DNA from: PALSA-612 sp964595575
Lineage (GTDB): Bacteria; Actinomycetota; Thermoleophilia; Gaiellales; Gaiellaceae
DNA: 64,000 nt
Direction of reading: 5' to 3'
NCBI GenBank assembly: GCA_964595575.1
Contig: CAZQRA010000001.1
Coordinates: forward strand, 1-64,000
Below the pieces are notes generated by a model. That model was not told the DNA's origin. It did not search any database and was given only the letters and a program-made list of their open reading frames with translations. A program made the translations under genes and the position numbers. Below are positions 1 to 8,503 of the stretch, in pieces (position 1 is the first letter of the stretch; each line of letters begins with the position of its first letter).

Positions 1-202
1 CCTGGGCGTGGATCTCGGGGGAGTCGTCCTCTCCCACCGCAGCCTGGATGCCGCCCTGAGCCTTGGCCGAGTTACAGGACTGGAGCGAGCCCTTGGTGAC
101 GAGGCCGACCCGGGCCCCAGCCTTTGCGGCGGAGACGGCAGCCGCCAGGCCGGAGGCGCCGCTTCCCACCACGAGCACGTCGAACGAGGCTCGGTCGGGC
201 AT
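1..202 (-). CDS. FAD-dependent L-aspartate oxidase / fumarate reductase-type flavoprotein (N-terminus only)
   Basis: Only the first 67 codons are present; the gene runs off the left edge. Translating back from the ATG at 202 gives a Rossmann FAD-binding start with VVGSGASGLAAA at about residues 11-22, then LVTKGSL and a segment containing SAKAQGGIQAA and DDSPEIH. That pattern is shared by NadB (aspartate oxidation to iminoaspartate in NAD synthesis) and by SdhA/FrdA flavoproteins. I lean to NadB because of the S-AQGGI-AA and DDSPE-H spacing, but the substrate-binding half is outside the window. No Shine-Dalgarno precedes the ATG; a promoter-like extended -10 ends 9 bases upstream, so the mRNA may be leaderless. 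Confidence 0.75.
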   Translation of the reverse strand, partial: MPDRASFDVLVVGSGASGLAAAVSAAKAGARVGLVTKGSLQSCNSAKAQGGIQAAVGEDDSPEIHAQ

Positions 203-211
203 GACGCGGCG

Positions 212-240
212 ATTGTACCAGGAATCTGCTAATGACTCGA
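212..240 (-). promoter_or_regulatory. Predicted promoter of the flavoprotein gene
   Basis: On the minus strand an extended -10, TGGTACAAT (hexamer at 212-217), is preceded with 17-bp spacing by a weak -35 TCGAGT (235-240). The -10 ends 9 bases before the ATG at 202, which predicts an almost leaderless transcript. This fits the absence of a ribosome binding site. Seen by eye only. Confidence 0.35.
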
Positions 241-280
241 ATAATCGTCTTTTATCTTTACTTGCAGCTAGCATGGCCTC

Positions 281-895
281 GTGGACTGGGCGATGTTCCA
301 CGCCGTGAACAGCCTCCTCCGCGGCCACGACGCCGCCCAGGACGCAGTCGAGATCGTGAACGCCTGGACGATCGTGGGCTTGGGCTCGGCCCTCGGCCTT
401 GTCTGGCTGGCCTCGAGGCCTCGGCAGGTAACGCGGACCAAGCTGGCCGTAGCCTCGGCGACCCTGTCCGCCCTCCTGGGGCTGCTCGTCGCCGCCATCC
501 TCGGCCGCCTGTGGTACCACCCCCGCCCCTTCGTCGACCACCCCCGGGACACCGTGCTCCTCGTCCGCCATGCCCCGGATAACTCCTTCCCCAGCGACCA
601 CGCCACGGTCGCCTTTGCCATCGCCGTGGCCGTCTTTCTCTTCCACCGCCGGCTGGGCCTCGTCTTTCTCGCCGGGGCGACCTCGGTGGCAGCGGCGCGG
701 GTGCTCGTGGGGGTCCACTACCCCGTCGACGTCCTGGCCGGAGCGCTTGCGGGGGCAAGCTCCGCGGGGGTGGTGGCAACCGCGGGTCGGCCCTGGGCCA
801 CATGGCTGGCGAACGCAGCAGGCCGCGTCACCGATCCCGTGGTCGAGGCTGCCTGGAGGAAGGTCGCCAGGGCTCGGCGGCCTCCTCGCCCCTAG
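281..895 (+). CDS. PAP2-superfamily phosphatase (undecaprenyl-diphosphatase-like)
   Basis: 204-aa integral membrane protein with the three acid-phosphatase motifs of the PAP2 family: a PRP motif at about 81-83 (the usual upstream Lys is not obvious), SFPSDHA at 102-108 with the catalytic His, and R140-x5-H146-x3-D150. Hydrophobic stretches near 30-46, 55-75, 108-130 and 155-175 fit several membrane helices. The family removes phosphate from lipid phosphates. BcrC-type members recycle undecaprenyl diphosphate on the outer face of the membrane, which is my best guess. The GTG start at 281 is the first in the frame and lacks a clear ribosome binding site. It is divergent from the flavoprotein gene and convergent with lysR. 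Confidence 0.85.
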   Translation: MDWAMFHAVNSLLRGHDAAQDAVEIVNAWTIVGLGSALGLVWLASRPRQVTRTKLAVASATLSALLGLLVAAILGRLWYHPRPFVDHPRDTVLLVRHAPDNSFPSDHATVAFAIAVAVFLFHRRLGLVFLAGATSVAAARVLVGVHYPVDVLAGALAGASSAGVVATAGRPWATWLANAAGRVTDPVVEAAWRKVARARRPPRP

Positions 896-932
896 CTGGA
901 GAGGAGGGCGGCTCCCCGAGGCCAGGCGGGGA

Positions 933-1829
933 TTACGGCCCCAGCCGCTCCCGGGCGAAGCCGAGGAAGGCCTCGGCCGCTCGGCTGGTCGCCCGTCCCT
1001 TGGCGCGAGCGATCCAGATCTGGCGCTCGAGATCGAGGCCCTCGACCCGAGCCTCCGCCAGGGTGCCCGCGGCCAGATCCCGCTCCACCGCCCGCCGGGA
1101 GATGAAGGTGACACCGTAGCCGGCCTGGACGGCGCTCCGCACCGACTCCTGGAGCCCGAGCTGAAGCCCCGCCCCCAGCTCGGCAAGCTTGCGCCCGATG
1201 CCGCGAAGCTCGTCCTCGAGCATCTGGCGAACGCCTGCGCCCGGTTGCATGAGCACGAGAGGCCCCCGGCGCAGGTCGTCGAGGGCGACCGTGCGACCGG
1301 CGAAGGGGTGGTCGGGCGGACACACGAGGATGACCTCGTCCCGGAAGAAGGGCTCGAAGACGACCGAGCGGTGCCGCCTGGCCGCCCCCACGATCCCAAG
1401 CTCGAGCCGTCGCTCGGCCACCAGGTCGACCACGGTCTGGGTGGGGAAGACCGACAGCGCCACCTCCACCGCCTGATGGCGTCGCTGGAAGGCGCAGAGA
1501 AGGAGGGGTACCGCCACCGCCGCGGGGCCGGTGGAGGCCCCGATCTCCAGCCGGCCCCGAAGCTCGGCTGTCTCCTCCCGGGCAAGCTGCGCCAGGAGCT
1601 CCTCCTCGAGGGCGAGGAGCCGCTGGGCCCCTTGGTAGAGCCGAAGCCCTGCCTCGGTGGGCTCGACCCGGCGACCGGAGCGATCGAGAAGCGCGGTGCC
1701 CAGCCTGCGCTCGAGGGCCCGCACCTGCTGGCTCACGGCCGGCTGGGTCACGCCCAGGGCGGCGGCCGCCTGGGAGAAGCTCCGCCGCTCCACGACCGCG
1801 CAGAAGGCTGCTAGCTGCTTCGTATCCAC
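933..1829 (-). CDS. LysR-family transcriptional regulator
   Basis: 298 aa. The N-terminal winged helix-turn-helix is clear (RSFSQAAAALGVTQPAVSQQ, about residues 16-35), followed by the linker helix and a periplasmic-binding-protein-like effector domain from about residue 90. The GTG start at 1829 is preceded by AAGGTGA seven bases upstream. The gene is divergent from the DUF354 gene, and a dyad with the LysR T-N11-A geometry lies directly upstream at 1831-1845. It probably controls itself and perhaps the divergent sugar gene. The effector cannot be read from sequence; similarity to CysL/CbbR-type regulators is only general. Confidence 0.93.
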   Translation of the reverse strand: MDTKQLAAFCAVVERRSFSQAAAALGVTQPAVSQQVRALERRLGTALLDRSGRRVEPTEAGLRLYQGAQRLLALEEELLAQLAREETAELRGRLEIGASTGPAAVAVPLLLCAFQRRHQAVEVALSVFPTQTVVDLVAERRLELGIVGAARRHRSVVFEPFFRDEVILVCPPDHPFAGRTVALDDLRRGPLVLMQPGAGVRQMLEDELRGIGRKLAELGAGLQLGLQESVRSAVQAGYGVTFISRRAVERDLAAGTLAEARVEGLDLERQIWIARAKGRATSRAAEAFLGFARERLGP

Positions 1830-1830
1830 T

Positions 1831-1845
1831 ATAAGCTCACCTTAT
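1831..1845. promoter_or_regulatory. Predicted LysR operator (T-N11-A dyad)
   Basis: ATAAG-N5-CTTAT is a perfect inverted repeat containing the T-N11-A pattern recognised by LysR-type regulators. It abuts the lysR GTG start in the divergent lysR/DUF354 gap. The octamer AAGCTCAC occurs at 1833-1840 and again at 1848-1855 (15-bp step), which could be a second half-site. Confidence 0.45.
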
Positions 1846-1937
1846 CCAAGCTCACTTCATTCGGCAGCGCCGCCATGAGCACCGCGGCGAGGGAGCAGCC
1901 TCTGCTCCTGGGAGCGCTTGTAGAGTGGCCCGCGGCC

Positions 1938-2948
1938 GTGCGCGTCTGGATCGACCTCACCAACTCGCCCCACGTGCTCGTCTTCCGACCCCTAATCCGC
2001 CTGCTTCGCGAGCAGGGCCATGAGGTGGCGATCACAGCCCGAGAGTACGCCCAGACGGTCGACCTCCTGCGGCTGCACGGGATCGAGGCCACGGTGATCG
2101 GACGCCACGGGGGTCGCTCGGCCGTCGCCAAAGCACGGGCGATGGCGACCCGCCTGCCCGCCCTGCGCCGGTTCGCCCGCGCCTGCCGCCCCGACGTCGC
2201 CCTCGCCCACGGCTCCTACGACCTCACGCTGGCGGCCCGCAGCCTCCGCATTCCCTGCACCACCTCCTTCGACTACGAGTTCGCCTGGCTGCAGCACCAG
2301 CTCGGCTGCCGAGCAGCTACCCGGGTGCTCGTGCCGGAGGCCATTCCCTGGGAGCGGCTTCGCCGCTACGGCCTCGCTCCCCCCAAGCTCGTGCGCTACC
2401 CCGGCCTCAAGGAGGAGTACTACCTGGCCGACTTCCGTCCCGACCCGGCCGTCCTCGACCAGCTGGGCCTCGATCGCGACCGCGTAGTCGTGGTCTTGCG
2501 GCCGCCCCCCGACGTCTCCCTCTACCACCGGGGCGGGAATCCCCTCTTCCTGCGCCTGCTCCACGTGCTCGGCCGGCGGCCGGATGTCCACGCCGTCGTC
2601 CTTCCCCGCACCGAGGAGCAGCGGGCCTTCGTGCGCTCGCTCCGCCTCCCCTCGTTCGTCGTCCCCGATCGGGCGGTCGATGGCCACAGCCTGATCGCCT
2701 TTGCCGACCTCGTCGTCTCGTCGGGAGGGACGATGAACCGAGAGGCGGCGGCCCTGGGGGTCCCGGTCTACACCACCTTCCGCGGTCGCATGGGAGCGGT
2801 CGACGAGGCCCTCGTGCGCCAGGGAAGGCTCCGCATCCTCGCCCATCCCGAGGGTCTCGAGTTGCGCAAGCGCCCGCCCCGTGCGGCTGCCGTCGTCCGC
2901 CGAGACCCAGGCGAGCTCCTGCGCCTGTTCCTCTCAGCCCTCGACTGA
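1938..2948 (+). CDS. DUF354-family glycosyltransferase-like protein
   Basis: 336 aa from the GTG at 1938. An in-frame ATG at 1875 would add 21 residues, but family members begin close to the VWIDLTNSPHV motif, so I prefer the shorter form. DUF354 proteins have a two-Rossmann-domain fold like UDP-GlcNAc 2-epimerase and MurG. The C-terminal SSGGTMNREAAALGVPVYT segment (about residues 270-288) resembles the nucleotide-sugar-binding part of GT-B enzymes. The activity of the family is poorly defined. Next to a CapD-like dehydratase and a DegT aminotransferase it probably works on surface glycans. It converges with capD, overlapping by 15 bases. Confidence 0.8.
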   Translation: MRVWIDLTNSPHVLVFRPLIRLLREQGHEVAITAREYAQTVDLLRLHGIEATVIGRHGGRSAVAKARAMATRLPALRRFARACRPDVALAHGSYDLTLAARSLRIPCTTSFDYEFAWLQHQLGCRAATRVLVPEAIPWERLRRYGLAPPKLVRYPGLKEEYYLADFRPDPAVLDQLGLDRDRVVVVLRPPPDVSLYHRGGNPLFLRLLHVLGRRPDVHAVVLPRTEEQRAFVRSLRLPSFVVPDRAVDGHSLIAFADLVVSSGGTMNREAAALGVPVYTTFRGRMGAVDEALVRQGRLRILAHPEGLELRKRPPRAAAVVRRDPGELLRLFLSALD

Positions 2949-4835
2949 CAGCCGGGCGACCTCCGCCTCCGCCGGCGAGGCCAGACGCGGGGCCCGCACG
3001 ATGGCGGCCAGCTTGGCCACCAGCTCCAGCGTCTCCCCCGCCTCGGCCAAGCGCTCGAGCTCGGCCAGCTCGCGCTCGAGCCAGCGTCCGTCCACCGCCG
3101 GACGGGTAACGAGGAGGATCTTGGGGTGGTCGGTAGCCGTCACCGTCTCCTCCTCCGACCACAGCTCCTCGTGCAGCTTCTCCCCAGGCCGAGCGCCCAC
3201 GAACTCGATGGCGATATCCCGGCCCGGCTCCTTGCCCGAGAGCAGGATCATGTTGCGGGCGAGATCGACGATCCGCACCGGCTCGCCCATGTCGAGGACG
3301 AAGATCTCTCCCCGTCCTCCCAGAGCCCCCGCCTGGACGACGAGCGACACCGCCTCGGGGATGGTCATGAAGTAGCGGGTCATGTCGGGATGCGTCACGG
3401 TCACCGGCCCGCCTCGCTCGATCTGGCGCCGGAAGATGGGGATGACGCTGCCCGACGAGCCGAGCACGTTGCCGAACCGCACGGCCACGAAGCGCGTGGC
3501 CACGTCCGGGCGGCGCCCGTACACCTCCACGATCCACTCGCACAGCGCCTTGGACTGGCCCATGATCGTCTTCGGCTTGACCGCCTTGTCGGTGGAGACG
3601 AGCACGAACCGCTCCACCTCGTACTCCACCGCCACCTCGGCCATGACCTTGGTGACGAGGGTGTTGTTGCGCACCGACTCGATGGGGTTGGCCTCCATCA
3701 GGGGCACGTGCTTGTAGGCAGCGGCGTGGAAGACCACGCCGGGCCGGTAGCGCTCGAGCACCCTCCGCATCTTGGCCCTGTCGCCGGCATCGGCCAGCAC
3801 CGGCACGCAGGGGGCGAAGCCGCGCTCCGCGGTCAGCTCGCGCTCGATCTCGAACAGGGGCGTCTCCGCCTGGTCGACGAGGATCAGGCGGCGGCAACCG
3901 ATGCGAGCGACCTGCCGGCAGAGCTCGGAGCCGATCGATCCCCCCGCGCCGGTCACGAGCACCGTGGCATCGGCGAGGTAGGAGGCGGCGGCGCGGAGAT
4001 CGACCTCCACCTGCTCCCGGCCGAGCACGTCCTCCACCTGCACAGGTCGAATCTGGGCAGCCAGGTTGACGTCGCCGGAGATGAGCTCGTACAGCCCGGG
4101 GAGCGTCTTCACCGGGATCCCCTGGCGGCGCGTCACCTCCACGATGCGCTGGCGTACCTGGCCCGAGGCCGAGGGGATGGCGATGAGGACCTCGTCCGGC
4201 TGCTGCTCCCGGAGGATGGTGGGAAGGTCGGCGGTCGTGCCCAGGACGCGCACCCCGTGAAGGCGGAGGTTTCGCTTGCGGGGGTCGTCGTCGACGATGC
4301 CGATCGGGGTGTAGCCGAGGGCCGGCTGGCGCAGCATCTCCTTGACGATCAGCTGACCCGCATCGCCTCCGCCCACCACGATCACCTCCTTTCCTCGAGC
4401 CACGATGCCCCGCGGGCTAGGCCGCTCGAGGAGGGTGCGGGCGAGGAGGCGGACGCCGGCCACGAACGCGAGCAGGAGGATCCAGTCCATGATCGCCACC
4501 GACCGCGGTAGCCGGACTTGAGCGACCGGGGAGGCGAAGTACACGACCAGGCTGGAGACGACGCAGGCGGCGGTGACACCCCGAGCCGCCACCCACATGT
4601 CCCGCGTGGACACGTACCGCCACCAGCGGTTGTAGAAGCCGAAGAGGGCGAAGGTCGGAAGCTGCACGGCCAGCACGATGGGAAGCCCCCGCCACATGAG
4701 CGTCTCGTAGTAGGGGGGGATCCGGGGGTCGAAGCGCAGGCGGTAAGCGAGGTACCACGCGACCGCGATCAGGGCGGCGTCGGTACCGACCTGGAGGAGG
4801 CGGTGCGCCCACACGGAGAGGCCGGCGATCCTCAC
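2934..4835 (-). CDS. Membrane-anchored nucleotide-sugar 4,6-dehydratase/epimerase (PglF/CapD/FlaA1 type)
   Basis: 633 aa from GTG 4835, which overlaps the upstream aminotransferase stop as GTGA; a longer reading to 4910 has no such support. About four N-terminal membrane helices are followed by a CoA-binding-like Rossmann domain (VVGGGDAGQLI) and then a SDR-extended domain with the NAD motif TGAGGSIG near residue 295, and AAYKHVPLMEAN near 380. PglF-like enzymes convert UDP-GlcNAc to the 4-keto-6-deoxy sugar on the cytoplasmic face. The coupled DegT aminotransferase would then make the 4-amino sugar. This is likely a surface-polysaccharide or protein-glycan precursor route. Confidence 0.88.
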   Translation of the reverse strand: MRIAGLSVWAHRLLQVGTDAALIAVAWYLAYRLRFDPRIPPYYETLMWRGLPIVLAVQLPTFALFGFYNRWWRYVSTRDMWVAARGVTAACVVSSLVVYFASPVAQVRLPRSVAIMDWILLLAFVAGVRLLARTLLERPSPRGIVARGKEVIVVGGGDAGQLIVKEMLRQPALGYTPIGIVDDDPRKRNLRLHGVRVLGTTADLPTILREQQPDEVLIAIPSASGQVRQRIVEVTRRQGIPVKTLPGLYELISGDVNLAAQIRPVQVEDVLGREQVEVDLRAAASYLADATVLVTGAGGSIGSELCRQVARIGCRRLILVDQAETPLFEIERELTAERGFAPCVPVLADAGDRAKMRRVLERYRPGVVFHAAAYKHVPLMEANPIESVRNNTLVTKVMAEVAVEYEVERFVLVSTDKAVKPKTIMGQSKALCEWIVEVYGRRPDVATRFVAVRFGNVLGSSGSVIPIFRRQIERGGPVTVTHPDMTRYFMTIPEAVSLVVQAGALGGRGEIFVLDMGEPVRIVDLARNMILLSGKEPGRDIAIEFVGARPGEKLHEELWSEEETVTATDHPKILLVTRPAVDGRWLERELAELERLAEAGETLELVAKLAAIVRAPRLASPAEAEVARLSVEG

Positions 4836-5917
4836 GCCACCCCCACCGAGGCGGCCTCGCGGACGACCGACACCACCCGCTCTTGAACCTCGGGCGCGAT
4901 GCCGGCCCACAGGGGAAGAGCGAGGTTCTCCCGAGACGCCCGCTCTGTCTCCGGCAACGACCCCGGCTCGTACCCGAGGTAGCGGAAGGCGGGCTGGAGA
5001 TGGAGAGGCGTCGTGTAGTACGAGGCGTGCCCGATTCCCGCCTGAGCCAGCGCCCTCGCCAGCCGCTCACGCTCCCGCGAGCGCACGACGTACATGTGGT
5101 ACACGTGGCCCGGCTCGTCCGTAGGGAGGGAGCAGACCGCGCCCAGGCCCAGCTCGGCGTAGCGAAGAGCCGCCTCCCGCCTGAGCGCAGTCCAGCGGTC
5201 GAGCTGGGGCAGAAACAGCCGTAGGACGGCGGCCTGCAGCTCGTCCAAGCGCGAGTTCATGCCGATGAGCTCGAAGGTCACCTTGTCGCGAGAGCCGTGG
5301 AAGCGGAGCATCCGCACCCGCTCGGCCACCTCCTCGTCACGGGTGGCTACAAGGCCGCCGTCGCCGAGGCAGAAGAGGTTCTTGGTGGGAAAGAAGCTGA
5401 ACGTGGAGACGACGCCGGCCCTGGCCACGGCGGGGGAGCCGAAGGCCTGGGCAGCGTCCTCGATGAGCGGCAGGCCCAGCTCCGCCAGGGCCTCCAAGGG
5501 AGCCGGCCTGCCGAACAGGTGCACGGCGATGATCGCCCGCGTGCGACGGGTGATACGGGCGGCGGCGGCGGCGGGGTCGAGGTTGAGCGTGGTCGGGTCG
5601 ATGTCGCAGAACACGGGGGTAGCCCCGGCACGGGCTACTGCCTCGGCCGTCGCGTAGAAGGTGAAAGCGGGGCAGACGACCTCGTCGCCCCGGCCGATGC
5701 CGAGGGCCTCGAGGGCGAGGACGAGGGCGTCTGTGCCGTTGCCCACCGCCACCGCCGAGGGCACGCCCAGGTAGGAGGCCGCCTCGCGCTCGAAGGCCTG
5801 CACGTTGGGGCCGAGGATGAACACCCCCGCCTCCACCACCTCCGCCAGTCGCCGCTTCAGCTCGGCCTCGAGCGGCGCGTACTGGGCCCGGACGTCAACG
5901 AGAGGGATGCTCGGCAC
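4832..5917 (-). CDS. DegT/DnrJ/EryC1/StrS-family sugar aminotransferase
   Basis: 361 aa PLP enzyme. It shows the family start PLVDVRAQY, the phosphate-binding GNGTDAL (about 60-65), an ED pair at 153-154 in the position that contacts the PLP ring nitrogen, and the Schiff-base lysine K179 in FFPTKNL followed by GDGG. Members aminate keto sugars on nucleotide diphosphates. The stop overlaps the start of the CapD/PglF-like dehydratase (GTGA), so the product of one enzyme is plausibly the substrate of the other. The ATG at 5917 overlaps the end of the upstream dedA by 23 bases. Confidence 0.9.
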   Translation of the reverse strand: MPSIPLVDVRAQYAPLEAELKRRLAEVVEAGVFILGPNVQAFEREAASYLGVPSAVAVGNGTDALVLALEALGIGRGDEVVCPAFTFYATAEAVARAGATPVFCDIDPTTLNLDPAAAAARITRRTRAIIAVHLFGRPAPLEALAELGLPLIEDAAQAFGSPAVARAGVVSTFSFFPTKNLFCLGDGGLVATRDEEVAERVRMLRFHGSRDKVTFELIGMNSRLDELQAAVLRLFLPQLDRWTALRREAALRYAELGLGAVCSLPTDEPGHVYHMYVVRSRERERLARALAQAGIGHASYYTTPLHLQPAFRYLGYEPGSLPETERASRENLALPLWAGIAPEVQERVVSVVREAASVGVA

Positions 5918-6584
5918 GCCCAGCGAGTCTACTGGACCGACGACGGAGCACGAGCAGCACGACCAGGAGGAAGGCGAGGGCGACCACCCCGTACTCGACG
6001 TAGCGGAAGGCGTGATCGAGCCGCTCGTACCCTGTGCCCAGGCCGTAGCCGGCGCCGGCGAAGGCGAAGCACCAGGCGCCCGAGCCGACCAAGGTGAGCA
6101 GGTTGTAGACGAGGAAGCGGGAGCGAAAGACGCCGGCGGGGATGGAGATGAAGGAGCGGGCGACCGGGGTAAGTCGGCCCACGAGGACGGCCCAGTCTCC
6201 GAACCGGTCGAACCAGCGCTCCGCTCTGGCCAGGCGCTCAGGAGGGAGGTGGAGCCAGCGGCCGTGGCGCTCGAGCAGCGGCCGTCCGCCGTAGAGGCCG
6301 ATGGCCCAGCCCAGAGCGGATCCCAGCTGGTAGCCGACCGTGCCGGCGAGGGCCATCGCTACCAAACCCAGCAAGGGATCGGCTATGGGCTCGCCGAAGA
6401 CGACCACCTCTTGGCCGGCAAAGGCCCCGGCGGCAAGCGCCCCCGCGTACACCATGACGAGCTCGCTGGCGGCAGGGAACACAGCGTCCACGAGCATGAG
6501 GAGGAACACGGCGTAGACCCCGTTGTCGCCGACGAAGGAGGTGATGGCGGAGGTGAGGGAGGAGGTGAGGGAGGCGACCAGCAC
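5895..6584 (-). CDS. DedA-family membrane protein
   Basis: 229 aa, hydrophobic, with the DedA/SNARE-associated pattern: FPAASELVMVYAGALAAG near residues 36-53, GTVGYQLGSALGWAIG near 80-95, and FDRFGDWAVLVGRLTPVARSFISIPAGVFR near 125-155, where the GR-x-PxxR motif is diagnostic. DedA proteins are polytopic transporters implicated in undecaprenyl-phosphate or phospholipid flipping and membrane homeostasis. It overlaps the downstream aminotransferase by 23 bases and follows the phosphodiester glycosidase gene by 15, so the four genes 8357-2934 may be cotranscribed. Confidence 0.85.
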   Translation of the reverse strand: MLVASLTSSLTSAITSFVGDNGVYAVFLLMLVDAVFPAASELVMVYAGALAAGAFAGQEVVVFGEPIADPLLGLVAMALAGTVGYQLGSALGWAIGLYGGRPLLERHGRWLHLPPERLARAERWFDRFGDWAVLVGRLTPVARSFISIPAGVFRSRFLVYNLLTLVGSGAWCFAFAGAGYGLGTGYERLDHAFRYVEYGVVALAFLLVVLLVLRRRSSRLAGRAEHPSR

Positions 6585-6599
6585 GGAGGCGGGAGGAGT

Positions 6600-8357
6600 C
6601 TAGCGGCGGGCCCCGCTGCCGGCGGCTCGCCGCACCGTGAACGGCGCGGCCAGGGAGACAGAGCCGAGCTCGTTCACGGCCACTACCCGGGCGACGTACT
6701 GGCCCGGGTAGACGAGGGCTCCGCTCGCGGCCACCCCGTCCCAGGCTACCGTCACCGTCCCCGGCTGGAGCTGGGCCTCCCCCAGCGCCCGCACCAGGGC
6801 CCCCGAGCGGGTCTCGATGCGCATGCGGACGAGGGAGGGACGGGCAAGTTCGAAGGTGGCGACCGCCCGCGGCCTCCGCCTGGGGACGACCAGAGCCGGC
6901 CTGACCGGCCTAGCAAAGCCGAGCGAGAGGTTGAGGCTAAAGGATCGCTCCGCCGAGGAAGCCCGACCCAGGTCGTCGACGGCGCTCACCGTCCAGGTCC
7001 ACCTCCCCTCGAGCTCCGGCGTTCCGTCCTCGCGCCTGCCCGGCCACTGAAGGGGGTAGACGCCGGGCTCGACCGACCCGGAGATGCTCATTCGAGCCAC
7101 GCCGTCCGGGCCCACCAGGGAGGCGGTGACCGTGGAGGGTCGAACCACCTTGTAGGCCAACGACTGGGCCTCTGCTACTCCGTCTCCGTTGGGAGAGAGC
7201 ACCGGCTCCGCCGGAGGAGGGGCCTGGACGCCCTCGTAGGCGACGAGCAGGGCGTCGGCGATCGGCCGCTCGCCGCTGGGATCGGCCGGCCGGTTGAGCA
7301 GGCGTCCCTCGAAGGCCATCGCCGTCGAGCTGCCTCCATCGAGAGCGGCAGCGGTGATCGCGCCGAGGCGTACCATGGCCAGGGCCAGGTCGAAGGTGGT
7401 GAGGCCGCTCGAGTAGCCGAGCGAGCGGCCGTCCGCAGCCACAAGCAGGATGCGGCCGTCCGCCGTCTGGCCGACGGCCGCGCGAGGCTGGCGCAGAGCG
7501 AGATCCCGTACCGGGAATGCCTCCCCCGCGTCCAGGACCGCCCGCCCGTCGCGGACGAGGAGAGGGCCGCCCCCGAGGGCCTCCGTCACCCCGCTCCAAT
7601 CGGGCTGGAGAAGGAGCCGGACCCTCACCTCCTGCCCCACCGGCGCCTCCGCCTGCACTCGGGCGGCGGCCGTCCCCCGGCCGACCAGCACTGCGCCGTC
7701 GGGCGGGATTGGGGTCCCGCCCCCGCCTGCCAGCTGGACCACGGGTCCAGCCAGTTCCAGGCCCGGCCGGGCGGGAGGGAAGGGTCGCAGCACCGCCTCC
7801 ACCGAGCCCGGCGTCGGCGGGGTGGCAGGGCCCCACGCCGGGGTGTACAAGGCCACCCCGCTAGCGGAGAGACGGTCGTTGAGGAGGGCGAAGGGACGGC
7901 GCGGGCCCCTTCCCTGCCACGTCGCCCGCAAAGCCACCCGCTCCACCCGAAGCTGGCCCGAGGAGTCGATGCCGATGCTCGACCTGGTCGGGATGGGCTG
8001 GTGGTCGAGGGCGCCCCCGCGCATGAGGATGCCGCTCGGGCGACCGTCGGCGGGGGCGAACCGGTCTCCGTTCACCCCCGCCGTGGTGGCCACGGGGCTC
8101 AGCCTCTGCTGCATCTCGGTCAGGCGCTCAAGGCCCGTGATCGCCTCGTTGGAGAGCACGGGCCGCAGCGACCACAGGCCTCCCGGCCTCGGAGCTACGA
8201 GCACGTGCAGGACGACCGGACCGGCGGCGGTGAACTCGACCTGCCGCTCGTAGGTGACGCCCGGCATGAGGAGCTGCGGCTGCGACCACCCCTGACCAGG
8301 ATCGAGGAGGGCGGCGGCGATCGCGACCACGCTGGCTATGACCGCTGGGCGACGCAC
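6600..8357 (-). CDS. Secreted phosphodiester glycosidase (NAGPA domain) with C-terminal FlgD-like Ig repeats
   Basis: 585 aa from GTG 8357, chosen because GGAG lies 8 bases upstream and the first residues form a signal peptide (VRRPAVIASVVAIAAALL). The frame is open further upstream but only as a shadow of mqnC. Residues of about 70-370 are a phosphodiester glycosidase (NAGPA) domain, with VNGDRFAPADGRPSG near 95 and the conserved LDGGSSTAM near 333 followed by GERPIADALLVAYE. The C-terminus holds FlgD-type Ig domains beginning with LSPNGDG. The family hydrolyses sugar-phosphodiester links in exopolysaccharides or teichoic-acid-like polymers; the substrate here is unknown. Its neighbours include sugar-nucleotide genes. 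Confidence 0.82.
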   Translation of the reverse strand: MRRPAVIASVVAIAAALLDPGQGWSQPQLLMPGVTYERQVEFTAAGPVVLHVLVAPRPGGLWSLRPVLSNEAITGLERLTEMQQRLSPVATTAGVNGDRFAPADGRPSGILMRGGALDHQPIPTRSSIGIDSSGQLRVERVALRATWQGRGPRRPFALLNDRLSASGVALYTPAWGPATPPTPGSVEAVLRPFPPARPGLELAGPVVQLAGGGGTPIPPDGAVLVGRGTAAARVQAEAPVGQEVRVRLLLQPDWSGVTEALGGGPLLVRDGRAVLDAGEAFPVRDLALRQPRAAVGQTADGRILLVAADGRSLGYSSGLTTFDLALAMVRLGAITAAALDGGSSTAMAFEGRLLNRPADPSGERPIADALLVAYEGVQAPPPAEPVLSPNGDGVAEAQSLAYKVVRPSTVTASLVGPDGVARMSISGSVEPGVYPLQWPGRREDGTPELEGRWTWTVSAVDDLGRASSAERSFSLNLSLGFARPVRPALVVPRRRPRAVATFELARPSLVRMRIETRSGALVRALGEAQLQPGTVTVAWDGVAASGALVYPGQYVARVVAVNELGSVSLAAPFTVRRAAGSGARR

Positions 8358-8479
8358 GACGGCGGCTCCAGGGTAGCCGAAGCTCCTGCCGGGGGCGGAG
8401 GCAGAAGCGACGAGCGTCGCTCGGAGCGGCTCCAGGGCACGACCCGCGCCGAGCCCGCGCAGGGCGCCGATGTCGGCAC

Positions 8480-8495
8480 GGCCGGAAGGCCGGCC
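8480..8495 (-). terminator. GC hairpin after mqnC
   Basis: A 6-bp stem, GGCCGG/CCGGCC, with a four-base loop lies 8 bases after the mqnC stop. There is no T-run, so it would be a weak or factor-dependent terminator. It marks the only sizeable gap (8358-8503) on this strand between the respiratory run and the glycosidase. Confidence 0.3.
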
Positions 8496-8503
8496 ACCGC
8501 CGC

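Noticed and set aside
292..309. Imperfect palindrome in the PAP2 gene resembling parS
   Set aside because: It lacks the CACGTG centre, is inside coding sequence, and is not a good match to the consensus.
8358..8503. Possible small gene between mqnC and the glycosidase
   Set aside because: Only short shadow frames; the region holds a hairpin and the glycosidase ribosome binding site.
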